From: Actinomycetes bacterium
GTDB taxonomy: Bacteria; Actinomycetota; Actinomycetes; Actinomycetales; Dermatophilaceae
Reading direction: 5' to 3'
Length of the DNA stretch: 15,285 bases
Assembly (NCBI GenBank): GCA_023389095.1
Contig: JAEWFB010000025.1
Span: 1-15,285, forward strand
Part shown: in pieces, positions 6,125 through 12,542 of the stretch
How positions within the stretch are numbered: position 1 is the stretch's first letter
Layout of the letters: each line of letters opens with the position of its first letter
Position numbers and translations under genes: made by a program
Notes under the pieces: model-generated
Told to the model about the DNA's origin: nothing
The model's input: the letters and a program-made list of their open reading frames with translations, nothing else
Database searches by the model: none

Positions 6125-7345
6125 CTAGGCCTGGGTGCGCAGGTACCGGCCGAAGTGCGGCACGGTGAAGGCGATGAGGCCGCGCTCGCCGGAGTAGATG
6201 AGGCCCTTCTTGATGAGGGAGTCACGGGCCGGCGACAGCGACTGCGGCTTGCGACCGAGCACCTCCGCCACCGCGGACGTCGGCACGGCCTCGCGCTCCT
6301 CCGAGTGTGAGTCCTCTTGCAGCGCAGCGGGTTCGGTGATGGCAGCATCGGCCATGGCCCGCAGGTACTCGCGCTCGGCGGGGGTAGCGCGCTCGAAGCG
6401 CGAGCCGAAGAAGCCGACGGCGAGCTCGCTCTCGGCCTCCGGCACGGCGACGCGGATGTCCTGGGCCGTGACGGGCGAGGTGGGGGCGACGTCCCACACG
6501 ACCTTGCCGTAGGCCTGGATGAAGTAGGGGTAGCCCGCGGTGACGGCGTACATCTCGTCGAGCGCGTCGGGCGTGAACGCGCAGCCCTCCTCGGCGGCCG
6601 GGCCGACGAGCGCGTGGTCGGCGGCCTCGCGTGGCAGCCGGTCGATCCGCGAGTAGCGGAACAGCCGCTCGGAATAGGACTTCGACGCCGAGAGCACGGC
6701 CGGCAGGTGCGGCAGGCCGGCGCCGACGACGATGACCGGCAGGCCGGACTGGGAGATCTCGTGGCACGCGGCGCACAGCGCCGAGACGTCGTCGGGGTCG
6801 AGGTCCTGCATCTCGTCGACGAAGAAGGCGATGCCCTTGCCGACGTCGGCGGCGAGGCCACCGATGTCGGTGAAGAGCTCGACGAGGTCGATCTCGATGT
6901 CGCCGCTGTCGGCCCGGCCGGACACCGTGGGCACGTCGATCCCGGGCTGCCAGCGGTCGCGCAGCTTCGCGCCGGTCGGGTTGTCGCGCAGGGCGAAGGC
7001 CTTGACGGTACCGAGCACCTGGTCGACGTCCTCGCCGCGCGGGTGGGCCAGCTCGCGCACGGCCTGGTGGGCCGCCGCCGCGAGCGGCCGTCGCAGCCGC
7101 TGGTCCGGGCGTGCCTCGAACTTGCCGGTGCCCCAGTCGGCCCGCACCGCCGAGGAGCGAAGGGCGTTGAGGAGCACGGTCTTGCCGACGCCGCGCAGCC
7201 CGGTCAGGACGATCGACCGCTCGGAGCGCCCGCGGGCGATGCGCTCGAGGACGACGTCGAACGTGCGCAGCTGTTCGTCGCGTCCCGCGAGCTCGGGCGG
7301 ACGCTGGCCCGCGCCCGGCGCGTACGGGTTGGTGATCGGGTCCAC
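6125..7345 (-). CDS. AAA-type ATPase with C-terminal winged helix
   Basis: A 406-aa cytosolic P-loop ATPase. After a short lead ending in LAGRDEQLRTFD it has Walker A GLRGVGKT (49-56), a sensor-like region, Walker B IAFFVDEMQDL (162-172, D167/E168) and LPVIVVGAGLPHLP (202-215, sensor-1-like). The lid region follows around VTAGYPYFIQAYG, and a C-terminal winged-helix stretch (about 344-403: VPTSAVAEVLGRKPQSLSPARDSLIKKGLI ending in YLRTQ) suggests DNA binding. The layout is like the archaeal-ATPase/Orc1-Cdc6-like group within STAND/AAA proteins, which are widespread in actinobacteria without a settled role. The start is GTG 7345, preceded at 6 nt by TAGCCT, consistent with a leaderless message. 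An unknown helical protein gene lies downstream on the same strand, and pdxY upstream is closed by its own terminator, so this is a separate unit. Confidence 0.88.
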   Translation of the reverse strand: MDPITNPYAPGAGQRPPELAGRDEQLRTFDVVLERIARGRSERSIVLTGLRGVGKTVLLNALRSSAVRADWGTGKFEARPDQRLRRPLAAAAHQAVRELAHPRGEDVDQVLGTVKAFALRDNPTGAKLRDRWQPGIDVPTVSGRADSGDIEIDLVELFTDIGGLAADVGKGIAFFVDEMQDLDPDDVSALCAACHEISQSGLPVIVVGAGLPHLPAVLSASKSYSERLFRYSRIDRLPREAADHALVGPAAEEGCAFTPDALDEMYAVTAGYPYFIQAYGKVVWDVAPTSPVTAQDIRVAVPEAESELAVGFFGSRFERATPAEREYLRAMADAAITEPAALQEDSHSEEREAVPTSAVAEVLGRKPQSLSPARDSLIKKGLIYSGERGLIAFTVPHFGRYLRTQA

Positions 7346-7351
7346 GCTCGG

Positions 7352-7357
7352 AGGCTA
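7352..7357 (-). promoter_or_regulatory. Putative -10 element (TAGCCT) of the ATPase gene
   Basis: On the minus strand TAGCCT is followed by 6 nt and GTG at 7345; an overlapping alternative is TATAGC at 7359-7354. An imperfect dyad immediately upstream (GTCTC 7363-7367 with GAGAC 7380-7384, enclosing CGG/CCG) lies in the -35/spacer area and could bind a regulator. No good -35 hexamer is seen. Confidence 0.4.
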
Positions 7358-7479
7358 TACGCGTCTCTACGGCAGACCGGAGACATCCGCATACGGGGCG
7401 AGAGCGTGTCGCCCGACCCGCCCTCGGGCGGGGAGGAAATCACCCGCCGTTAGAGGCGAATTCCACTGAAAACAGGGAC

Positions 7480-7527
7480 AAAAAGGCGCCGTTCCGCACG
7501 GTCAGGGGTGGTCATGCGGAACGGCGC
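7480..7527 (-). terminator. Intrinsic terminator of pdxY
   Basis: Read on the minus strand, a 13-bp perfect stem (7527-7515 with 7498-7486; GCGCCGTTCCGCA-type arms) with a 16-nt loop is followed, after one or two bases, by TTTTT (7484-7480) and further T-containing sequence. It begins about 35 nt after the pdxY stop. This is the only textbook rho-independent terminator in the window, and it separates pdxY from the ATPase gene. Confidence 0.88.
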
Positions 7528-7562
7528 GCCTGTGACTATACGGGCTCCGACACCGGAATGGG

Positions 7563-8411
7563 TCACCGAACCCGGACGATCTCGAATTTCTCGTCGGGGT
7601 TGGCTATCGCATCCTGCCCGGCGACGAGGAGCATCTCCTCCGACCCCTCGGCATGGGTCCGCTCGAGGACCGCGTACATCGTCGCCGCGGTGCGCCGGAG
7701 CGCGACCTCCGGGCCGTCGGTGAGGTGGTGGGCGAGGAACACCGCTGCCGTGACGTCGCCCCCGCCGCGAACCGTCATCGGCAGCATCGGCGTCGTGACG
7801 GTCCACGCGCCGTCGCGGGTGACGCACGCCATCTGGATCGAGCCCTCAGGGGTGTCGGTGGTGAGCGCGCTCGTCACGAGGACGACCGACGGGCCGGACT
7901 CGCGCAGCTGGTCCGCCGCGGCGAGGAGGTCGTCCTGGGTCTGCACGGTGCGGCCCGACAGGAACTCGAGCTCGAACTGGTTCGGCGTGACGATGTCGGC
8001 CTTCGGCACGACGTGGTCGCGCATGTACTCGGGGATGCCCTCGCGGACGAAGAACCCGCGGCCGACGTCGCCCATGACGGGGTCGCAGCAGTAGATGGCC
8101 GCGGGGTTGGCCGCCTTGACGCGGGCGACGGCGTCGAGGACCACCTCGCCGACCGACTCGGCCCCCTGGTAGCCCGACAGGACCGCGTCGATCGACGGGA
8201 AGGCGCCCCGCTCCTCGACGCCGGTGATGACCTCGGCGACATCGGCCGGGGCGATGAGCGGGCCACGCGTCGCGCCGTAGCCGGTGTGGTTGGAGAAGGT
8301 CACCGTGAGCACGGGATAGACGTCGTGGCCGAGGCGCTGGAGCGGGAAGACCGCGGCCGAGTTGCCGGCGTGGCCGTACGCGACGTGGGACTGGATCGAC
8401 AGGATCTTCAC
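7563..8411 (-). CDS. pdxY: Pyridoxal kinase PdxY
   Basis: A 282-aa ribokinase-superfamily kinase that phosphorylates pyridoxal (and related vitamers) to pyridoxal 5'-phosphate in the B6 salvage pathway. It opens with the family hallmark MKILSIQSHVAYGHAGN, in which Ser8 and His contact substrate, followed by FSNHTGYG (39-46). It also has YCCDPVMGD (107-115) and VTPNQFELEFLSG (141-153). The catalytic base region is RGGGDVTAAVFLAHHL, with Asp209 where most members read GTGD, so Thr is replaced by Gly. Length is normal. The start is GTG 8411 because the conserved MKILSIQSHV begins there; the frame stays open upstream only as antisense to the next genes. TAGGGT 7 nt upstream suggests a leaderless message. 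The gene is divergent from a GntR regulator whose operator reaches its promoter region. Confidence 0.93.
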   Translation of the reverse strand: MKILSIQSHVAYGHAGNSAAVFPLQRLGHDVYPVLTVTFSNHTGYGATRGPLIAPADVAEVITGVEERGAFPSIDAVLSGYQGAESVGEVVLDAVARVKAANPAAIYCCDPVMGDVGRGFFVREGIPEYMRDHVVPKADIVTPNQFELEFLSGRTVQTQDDLLAAADQLRESGPSVVLVTSALTTDTPEGSIQMACVTRDGAWTVTTPMLPMTVRGGGDVTAAVFLAHHLTDGPEVALRRTAATMYAVLERTHAEGSEEMLLVAGQDAIANPDEKFEIVRVR

Positions 8412-8418
8412 CCGCCTC

Positions 8419-8424
8419 ACCCTA
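8419..8424 (-). promoter_or_regulatory. Putative -10 element (TAGGGT) of pdxY
   Basis: On the minus strand TAGGGT is followed by 7 nt and the GTG start of pdxY, near leaderless spacing. A -35 in the usual window would fall at about 8442-8448, inside the left arm of the GntR operator; no TTGAC-like sequence is present there, so the promoter may be weak or activator-dependent. Confidence 0.4.
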
Positions 8425-8429
8425 GTGCG

Positions 8430-8459
8430 TTGCACATTGACGTTAGTTCTAGTCATAAT
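8430..8459 (+). promoter_or_regulatory. Promoter of the GntR/DUF1648 operon
   Basis: A -35-like TTGCAC (8430-8435), an 18-nt spacer and a -10 CATAAT (8454-8459) are followed by 6 nt and ATG at 8466. The transcript would start at or next to the A of ATG, making a leaderless mRNA; there is no Shine-Dalgarno, in agreement. A further TTGACG at 8437-8442 is too close to the -10 to be used with it. Confidence 0.65.
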
Positions 8460-8466
8460 AGAACTA
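8444..8466. promoter_or_regulatory. Perfect dyad operator TAGTTCTA-N7-TAGAACTA
   Basis: Eight-base arms at 8444-8451 and 8459-8466 are perfect inverted repeats separated by 7 nt. The site covers the -10 element and the first base of the GntR start codon, so binding would block the operon's own transcription. Such AT-rich dyads next to the gene are typical of autoregulated GntR proteins. It also occupies the likely -35 area of divergent pdxY. Confidence 0.75.
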
Positions 8467-8816
8467 TGTTGTGGCAGGTGGACCCGACCTCGAGCACCCC
8501 GCTCCACGTCCAGGTGGCCGCGTGCGTCCGTCGTGAGATGGCCGCCGGCCGCCTCGACCGCGGCGACCGGCTCCCCTCGGCCAAGGAGGTCGCCGCCGTC
8601 CTCGACGTCAACCTCCACACGGTCCTGCGCGCCTACCAGTCCCTGCGCGACGAGGGCCTCATCGACCTGCGCCGCGGCCGCGGCGCCGTCGTCAGCGCCA
8701 CCGACCCCGCCCCCGAGGCCCGCCTGCGCACCCTCGTCACCGAGCTCGTCGCCGAGGCGAGACGCGTCGGGGCGAGCCCCACCGACCTGGCCCGACTCAT
8801 CGAGAGCGAGTACTGA
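8466..8816 (+). CDS. GntR-family transcriptional regulator, YtrA-like
   Basis: A 116-aa DNA-binding protein. Residues 10-77 form the GntR winged helix: PLHVQVAACVRREMAAGRLDRGD, LPSAKEVAAVLDVNLHTVLRAYQSLRDEGLI and the wing LRRGRGAVVS. Only about 40 residues follow, two predicted helices, which is the short effector/dimerisation tail of the YtrA subfamily rather than the long FadR or HutC domains. YtrA-type regulators are usually repressors cotranscribed with transporters or membrane proteins and respond to cell-envelope stress; the ligand here is unknown. ATG 8466 is chosen because the GntR domain starts ten residues later and a promoter with operator sits directly against it. The DUF1648 gene follows after one base, so the two form an operon. 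Confidence 0.93.
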   Translation: MLWQVDPTSSTPLHVQVAACVRREMAAGRLDRGDRLPSAKEVAAVLDVNLHTVLRAYQSLRDEGLIDLRRGRGAVVSATDPAPEARLRTLVTELVAEARRVGASPTDLARLIESEY

Positions 8817-8817
8817 C

Positions 8818-9792
8818 ATGACCACCGAACGCCGCCGGCCCGACCGACGTCCGACCGCCGCCCTCGTCGCGAGCGCCCTCGTCGGCCCGGTCCTCGCCGC
8901 CGGCGGCCTCCTGCTGACGGCGGCCGTGCGCGACGAGCTGCCCGAGCAGGTCGCCGTGCACTGGGGCCTCGACGGCCAGCCGGACCGGTACACGTCGGTC
9001 GCCGGCGCCACCGTCACCGCCGCGGCGATGACCGCCCTGCTCCCGCTGCTGCTCGTCGGGCTCGGTGCGGCGATGCACCGCAGCGCCCGGGGTCCGCTCG
9101 CCGGGATCGCGGGCGCGCTGGCGGTCCTGCTCGCCGGCCTGGGCTTCGGCGGGCTCGTGTCCCAGCGTCCCGGCGAGCCGCCGCAGGCCTTCCCGACGCC
9201 GTGGGTGCTGCCGACGCTCGTCGCCGCGCTCGGCGTCGGCCTGGCGCTGTGGTGGTGGGGACGCGTCGTGCCGCCGCCGCTCGAGGGCACCCGCCACGCG
9301 GTGCCGTCCGATGCCGTCCGGCTCGACGTGCCCGACACGACGCGTCTGGCCTGGACCGGCCGGGCCGCCCTGCCGAGCCGCGCCGTCGTCGTCATCGTCG
9401 TGCTCGCCGTGCTGCCCCTGCTCGTCCTCGCCCTCCTCGGGCAGCCGTGGGTGCTCCTGCTCGCGGCGGCCCTCGTGGGGCTCCTCGTCGTCACGTGCTC
9501 GGCCCGGGTCGTCGTCGACGGCGAGGGCCTGCGCATCACCAGCCTCTTCGTCACGTGGAGCCGGGTGCCGCTCGAGCGGGTGGCCCGCGCCGACGCCACG
9601 ACCGTGTCGCCGCTGCGCGAGTTCGGCGGGTGGGGCTGGCGCCTGGGCCGCGACGGTCGGCGCGGGTTCGTCACCCGCTCCGGCGAGGCGCTGCTCGTCG
9701 AGCGCGTCGGCGAGCCGCCCGTCGTCGTCACCGTCGACGACGCCGCCGACGCCGCGGCCGTCCTCAACACGCTCGCGGCCCGGGTGCCCTGA
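8818..9792 (+). CDS. DUF1648-domain multi-pass membrane protein, partner of the GntR regulator
   Basis: A 324-aa membrane protein starting one base after the regulator stop. Hydrophobic segments lie near 14-34, 61-83, 90-114, 128-148, 189-207 and 211-226. Between the first two is the DUF1648 signature LPEQVAVHWGLDGQPDRY (41-58), as in SdpI-type immunity and signalling proteins. The C-terminal 95 residues (RVVVDGEGLRITSLFVTWSRVPLERVARADATTV onward) look like a cytoplasmic PH-like beta domain. Family knowledge: DUF1648 proteins often sit beside YtrA-type GntR or ArsR repressors, and some protect against membrane-acting toxins. A role in sensing or resisting envelope stress is therefore inference. 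There is no Shine-Dalgarno of note; coupling to the upstream stop is likely. Confidence 0.85.
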   Translation: MTTERRRPDRRPTAALVASALVGPVLAAGGLLLTAAVRDELPEQVAVHWGLDGQPDRYTSVAGATVTAAAMTALLPLLLVGLGAAMHRSARGPLAGIAGALAVLLAGLGFGGLVSQRPGEPPQAFPTPWVLPTLVAALGVGLALWWWGRVVPPPLEGTRHAVPSDAVRLDVPDTTRLAWTGRAALPSRAVVVIVVLAVLPLLVLALLGQPWVLLLAAALVGLLVVTCSARVVVDGEGLRITSLFVTWSRVPLERVARADATTVSPLREFGGWGWRLGRDGRRGFVTRSGEALLVERVGEPPVVVTVDDAADAAAVLNTLAARVP

Positions 9793-9815
9793 CCCGCCCC
9801 GGCCCGCCCCGGGTC
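9791..9815 (+). terminator. Possible weak GC hairpin after the DUF1648 gene
   Basis: GACCCG (9791-9796) can pair with CGGGTC (9810-9815) around a C/G-rich interior that is a near-duplicate of CCCGCCCCGG. It begins on the stop codon of the DUF1648 gene. No T-tract follows, so termination is only a possibility. Confidence 0.25.
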
Positions 9816-9851
9816 CTGACGCCGCGCTCCCGGATCACGCGGCTCCCGTGT

Positions 9852-9857
9852 CACGAT
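9852..9857 (+). promoter_or_regulatory. Putative -10 element (CACGAT) of the rhodanese gene
   Basis: CACGAT, then GAAGGC (6 nt), then ATG at 9864, the same geometry as the other leaderless-type starts. GAAGG is too close to the ATG to serve as a normal Shine-Dalgarno, which favours the leaderless reading. The first base differs from TANNNT. Confidence 0.35.
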
Positions 9858-9863
9858 GAAGGC

Positions 9864-10184
9864 ATGAGCATCCCCACGACGACCGTCTCCGAGCTGCCCG
9901 ACGACGCCGTCATGGTCGACGTGCGCGAGCCCGCCGAGTGGGAGGCCGGCCACGCCCCGAACGCCGTCCACATCCCGCTCGGCGAGCTGCCCGCCCGACT
10001 CGGCGAGCTGCCCGACACCGACGCCACCGTCGGCGTCGTGTGCCGGATGGGCGGCCGCTCCGCCCGCGCGGTGCAGTGGCTCGTGATGCAGGGCTACGAC
10101 GTCGCCAACGTCGAGGGCGGCATGCTCGAGTGGGAGCGTGCCGGCAAGTCGGTCGTCGCCGACGGCGACCCCCGGATCATCTAG
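9864..10184 (+). CDS. Single-domain rhodanese-like sulfurtransferase
   Basis: A compact 106-aa rhodanese fold of the GlpE/PspE size class, cytoplasmic. It shows VMVDVREPAEWEAGHAPNAVHIPLGEL (16-42), the CH2A-type motif of the family, and the active-site loop CRMGGRS (60-66) with the nucleophilic Cys60 that would carry a persulfide. After it come the QWLVMQGYDVANVEGGMLEWERAG segment and a short tail. The six-residue loop suits sulfur rather than phosphate/arsenate substrates. Physiological sulfur donors and acceptors are unknown. ATG 9864 gives the expected family N-terminus. The CD225-like gene follows 18 nt after the stop on the same strand, so they may be cotranscribed, without an evident functional link. 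Confidence 0.93.
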   Translation: MSIPTTTVSELPDDAVMVDVREPAEWEAGHAPNAVHIPLGELPARLGELPDTDATVGVVCRMGGRSARAVQWLVMQGYDVANVEGGMLEWERAGKSVVADGDPRII

Positions 10185-10202
10185 CCGGCTCGGGAGCACG
10201 CC

Positions 10203-10799
10203 ATGGTCGACCCGTCCCGGGACCAGTCACCCGACCCGACGTCGGACGAGTGGTCGGCCTGGCTGCCCCACCTCGACCCCCCGGACGCCGCCGCGCCGGC
10301 GACTCCCGTGACCCCACCCACCGCGACCCCTCCCAGCGCGACCACGCCCCTGCCGCCGGCCCCATCCCCGTCGACGCCACCCCTGCCGCAACGGTCCGCG
10401 CCGCGGCCGCCGGCGCCGCTGCCGCCACCGCACCGGCCTCCCCGGGCGGCGTTCGGCCTCACCGTCTCGCACCAGACGGGACGCAGCCACAGCACCGGGT
10501 GGAGGTCAGGCGCGCAGCCGGGTCCCGGGCGGCCCGCGATGCCCGTCGCGCCCGGCCAGCCGGCGACCCACCTGGGCCTCGCCCTGCTCGCGCTGCTCTT
10601 CTTCCCCGTGCCGTTCGGGCTGGTGGCGCTGGTCAGGGCGCTGCAGGTGTCGCCGTACTGGGCCGGCGGCCGGTACGAGCGGGCCCGGGTGGCGTCGCAG
10701 TCGGCACGACGCTGGTCGGTCGCCGCGTTCGCCGCCTTCGCCTGCCTCACGGCCCTGGCCGTCGGGCTCAGCGCGCTCACCGTCTCCCTCATCCGCTGA
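10203..10799 (+). CDS. CD225/dispanin-like membrane protein with proline-rich N-terminus
   Basis: A 198-aa protein with a long Pro/Ala/Thr-rich, probably disordered cytoplasmic N-terminus (about 26-120) followed by two membrane helices (about 122-147 and 172-196). The membrane part reads ATHLGLALLALLFFPVPFGLVALVRAL, then PYWAGGRYERARVASQSARRWS and a second helix. This is the CD225/dispanin plan: a PFG-containing helix, a QV-x-GRYE-A-S-x-A-R connector, then helix two. Bacterial members are common in actinobacteria, often with Pro-rich tails, but their function is not established. The start ATG 10203 has GGGAG about 8 nt upstream. Family assignment rests on the connector motif; the N-terminal half is low complexity and uninformative. 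Confidence 0.78.
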   Translation: MVDPSRDQSPDPTSDEWSAWLPHLDPPDAAAPATPVTPPTATPPSATTPLPPAPSPSTPPLPQRSAPRPPAPLPPPHRPPRAAFGLTVSHQTGRSHSTGWRSGAQPGPGRPAMPVAPGQPATHLGLALLALLFFPVPFGLVALVRALQVSPYWAGGRYERARVASQSARRWSVAAFAAFACLTALAVGLSALTVSLIR

Positions 10800-10815
10800 G
10801 GCGACGGGCGAGGCG

Positions 10816-11592
10816 TCAGGACGCCGGCAGCGCCAGCGCATCGGTGCACACGAGCGTGTCCGCGGCGGGAGCGGCCACCGGCGTCTCGAGGACGCCCCGG
10901 ACCGCGGCGGACGGACGCATCGGGGCCCCTCCCGGGCCGACCTGCACGCAGAAGGTGAAGGAGCCGGCAGCGGCCGGCAGAGGCTCGTTCGGCGCCGTGA
11001 AGTCGGCGCCGGGGACGGCGCGCGCGAGCGGCGTCGGGACGAACGCGCGGCCGCTCAGGGTCCCCCCGGCGGGCAGCGCCCGGGCGCCCATCGTGGGCGC
11101 AGCGGCGAAACGCACGTTCGGCGCCGTGGCGAAGCCCTGCTTGCTGACCCGCACCGTGCCCTGCTGGGCGTAGACCCACGCGTGCTCCCGGTCGACGTCT
11201 GCCGGCAGCGCCGCCGAACCGAGCGAGGCGGGCACGACGTCGTAGGCGGCGAGCGGCGAAGAGCCGGTGTTCGACAGCGTGTACTCGACGACGACGCCCG
11301 GCGCGGCCTTGATGCCGGCCGTGGCCGGCGAGCCCGGGGCCGCGGTCGCGACGAGGCGGACCGCGCCCGAGGTGCCGGTGGCGGGCCCCGATCCGCCGGA
11401 GCCACCCGGGCCACCTGACCCGCTGTCGCCCGGGGCGGGCATCGTGCCCCCGACGGCGGTCGAGCCGCCGGAGGAACCGGATCCCGGCGAGACCGCACTG
11501 CCGCACCCCGCCAGGGCGAGCGCGGCAAGGGCGGCAAGGGCGGCGACGGAGGCGGCGAGGGCGGTGGAGGGGGCGCGACGGATCGGCTTCAT
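10816..11592 (-). CDS. Putative secreted lipoprotein, unknown function
   Basis: The 258-aa product starts with a classical lipoprotein signal: basic MKPIRRAPS, a long Ala/Leu core and the lipobox LAGC, with Cys30 as the lipidation site. A Gly/Ser/Pro linker (31-76) would tether a C-terminal domain to the outer face of the membrane. That domain (77-258) looks beta-rich: GVVVEYTLSNTGSSPLAAYDVVP resembles an Ig-like or CARDB-like strand pattern, followed by VYAQQGTVRVSKQGFA and GARALPAGGTLSGRAFVPTPL. Two cysteines (in FTFCVQV and TLVCTDA) could form a disulfide. I cannot name the domain. ATG 11592 is chosen because the signal peptide begins right there; no good Shine-Dalgarno or -10 is visible. 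It converges with the CD225-like gene over 16 bp, where GGCGT/ACGCC (10812-10825) makes a small hairpin over the stop. Confidence 0.82.
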   Translation of the reverse strand: MKPIRRAPSTALAASVAALAALAALALAGCGSAVSPGSGSSGGSTAVGGTMPAPGDSGSGGPGGSGGSGPATGTSGAVRLVATAAPGSPATAGIKAAPGVVVEYTLSNTGSSPLAAYDVVPASLGSAALPADVDREHAWVYAQQGTVRVSKQGFATAPNVRFAAAPTMGARALPAGGTLSGRAFVPTPLARAVPGADFTAPNEPLPAAAGSFTFCVQVGPGGAPMRPSAAVRGVLETPVAAPAADTLVCTDALALPAS

Positions 11593-11638
11593 GACGGTGG
11601 AGACAACCACGCGGGCCGAAACGTTGCACTCCGGACGA

Positions 11639-11678
11639 ACCCGGCGCCGCTCACGGGCGCAGGCTCGTACCGCCGGGT
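11639..11678 (-). terminator. Probable terminator of the app1-fpg operon
   Basis: Immediately at the glycosylase stop codon, ACCCGGCG (minus strand, 11678-11671) pairs perfectly with CGCCGGGT (11646-11639), 8 bp around a 24-nt interior that is itself GC-rich and able to pair. TTCGTCC-type sequence follows rather than a pure T-tract. Position between two same-strand genes fits termination before the lipoprotein gene, but strength is uncertain. Confidence 0.45.
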
Positions 11679-12538
11679 CACTTGAGCAGCTTGGACATCC
11701 GCCGGTCGGCGAGCGGCTTGCCGCCCGTCTGGCAGGTGGCGCAGTACTGGAGCGAGGTGTCGGCGAAGGACACCTCGCGCACGACGTCGCCGCACTCGGG
11801 GCAGGCCTCGCCGGTGCGGGCGTGGACGCGCATGCCCGCGCGCTTGGCGTCCTTGAGCTCCTTGGCGGGCTTGCCCGACGCCGTGGCGACCGCCGAGGCC
11901 AACGTGTCGCGCAGCGCGGCATAGAGCCGGTCGACGACCTCGGGGGCCAGCGACCCGGCGATGGCGAACGGGCTGATCTTGGCGACGTGCAGGACCTCGT
12001 CGGAGTAGGCGTTGCCGACGCCGGCGATGACCTCCTGGTCGCGCAGCAGGCCCTTGATCTGGGTGCGCCGGCCCTCGAGGATCTGCCCGAACCGTTCGCG
12101 GGTGAAGTCGTCGGCGAGGGGGTCGGGGCCCAGGCGCGCGATGCCGGGCACCTCCGCGGGGTCGCGGACGATGTAGGCGGCCAGCGACTTCTTCGTGCCG
12201 GCCTCGGTCAGGTCGAAGCCCGAACCGTCGGACAGGCGCACCCGCAGCGCGATGGGTGACTTGCCCGGGCGCAGGACGGTGTCGGGCAGGTGGTCGGACC
12301 AGCGCAGCCAGCCGGCACGGGCCAGGTGGAAGACGAGGTGCGTGCCGTCGACGTCGAGGTCGAGGAACTTGCCGTGCCGGTGCACGCCGTCGACCGGGGC
12401 GCCCTCGAGCGCCTGCGGCGGCGGGTCGAACGTCTTGAGGACGCTGAAGGAGGCGAGCTCGACCTTCGTGACGGCAAGACCGTCCGTGCGCTCGGCGAGG
12501 AAGTCGACGAGCGCCTGCACCTCGGGCAGCTCGGGCAT
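11678..12538 (-). CDS. Fpg/Nei family DNA glycosylase/AP lyase
   Basis: A base-excision repair enzyme of 286 aa that removes oxidised bases and cuts the abasic site. The mature N-terminal Pro2 nucleophile and Glu3 are present (MPELPEVQAL), as are the beta-hairpin lysine K57 (RHGKFLDL), the H2TH segment IKGLLRDQEVIAGVGNAYSDEVL (161-183, with N176) and a Cys4 zinc finger (C246, C249, C266, C269). The finger reads SFADTSLQYC where classical Fpg has a GRST-type turn, so the phosphate-binding arginine there is absent. It ends in TGGKPLADRRMSKLLK, a tail I associate with an actinobacterial subgroup whose substrate range is less clear than true MutM, so I do not call mutM. The start ATG gives the essential Pro2. 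The App1-like gene ends 4 nt upstream: same operon. Confidence 0.94.
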   Translation of the reverse strand: MPELPEVQALVDFLAERTDGLAVTKVELASFSVLKTFDPPPQALEGAPVDGVHRHGKFLDLDVDGTHLVFHLARAGWLRWSDHLPDTVLRPGKSPIALRVRLSDGSGFDLTEAGTKKSLAAYIVRDPAEVPGIARLGPDPLADDFTRERFGQILEGRRTQIKGLLRDQEVIAGVGNAYSDEVLHVAKISPFAIAGSLAPEVVDRLYAALRDTLASAVATASGKPAKELKDAKRAGMRVHARTGEACPECGDVVREVSFADTSLQYCATCQTGGKPLADRRMSKLLK

Positions 12539-12542
12539 GGCG

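Noticed and set aside
7417..7432. CCCGCC-loop-GGCGGG hairpin in the ATPase upstream region as a second terminator or riboswitch
   Set aside because: Six base pairs with a tetraloop in GC-rich DNA, no T-tract, and it lies after an already strong terminator; no known riboswitch core was seen.
8412..10199. Long open frame upstream of pdxY on the minus strand, as if PdxY were an 878-residue fusion
   Set aside because: It is the antisense of the GntR, DUF1648 and rhodanese genes. PdxY begins at its conserved MKILSIQSHV at 8411 with a promoter-like hexamer in front.
10326..10460. Low-complexity C-rich stretch considered as a repeat array or CRISPR-like element
   Set aside because: It encodes the Pro/Ala/Thr-rich tail of the CD225-like protein in frame; units are irregular and no direct repeats with spacers exist.
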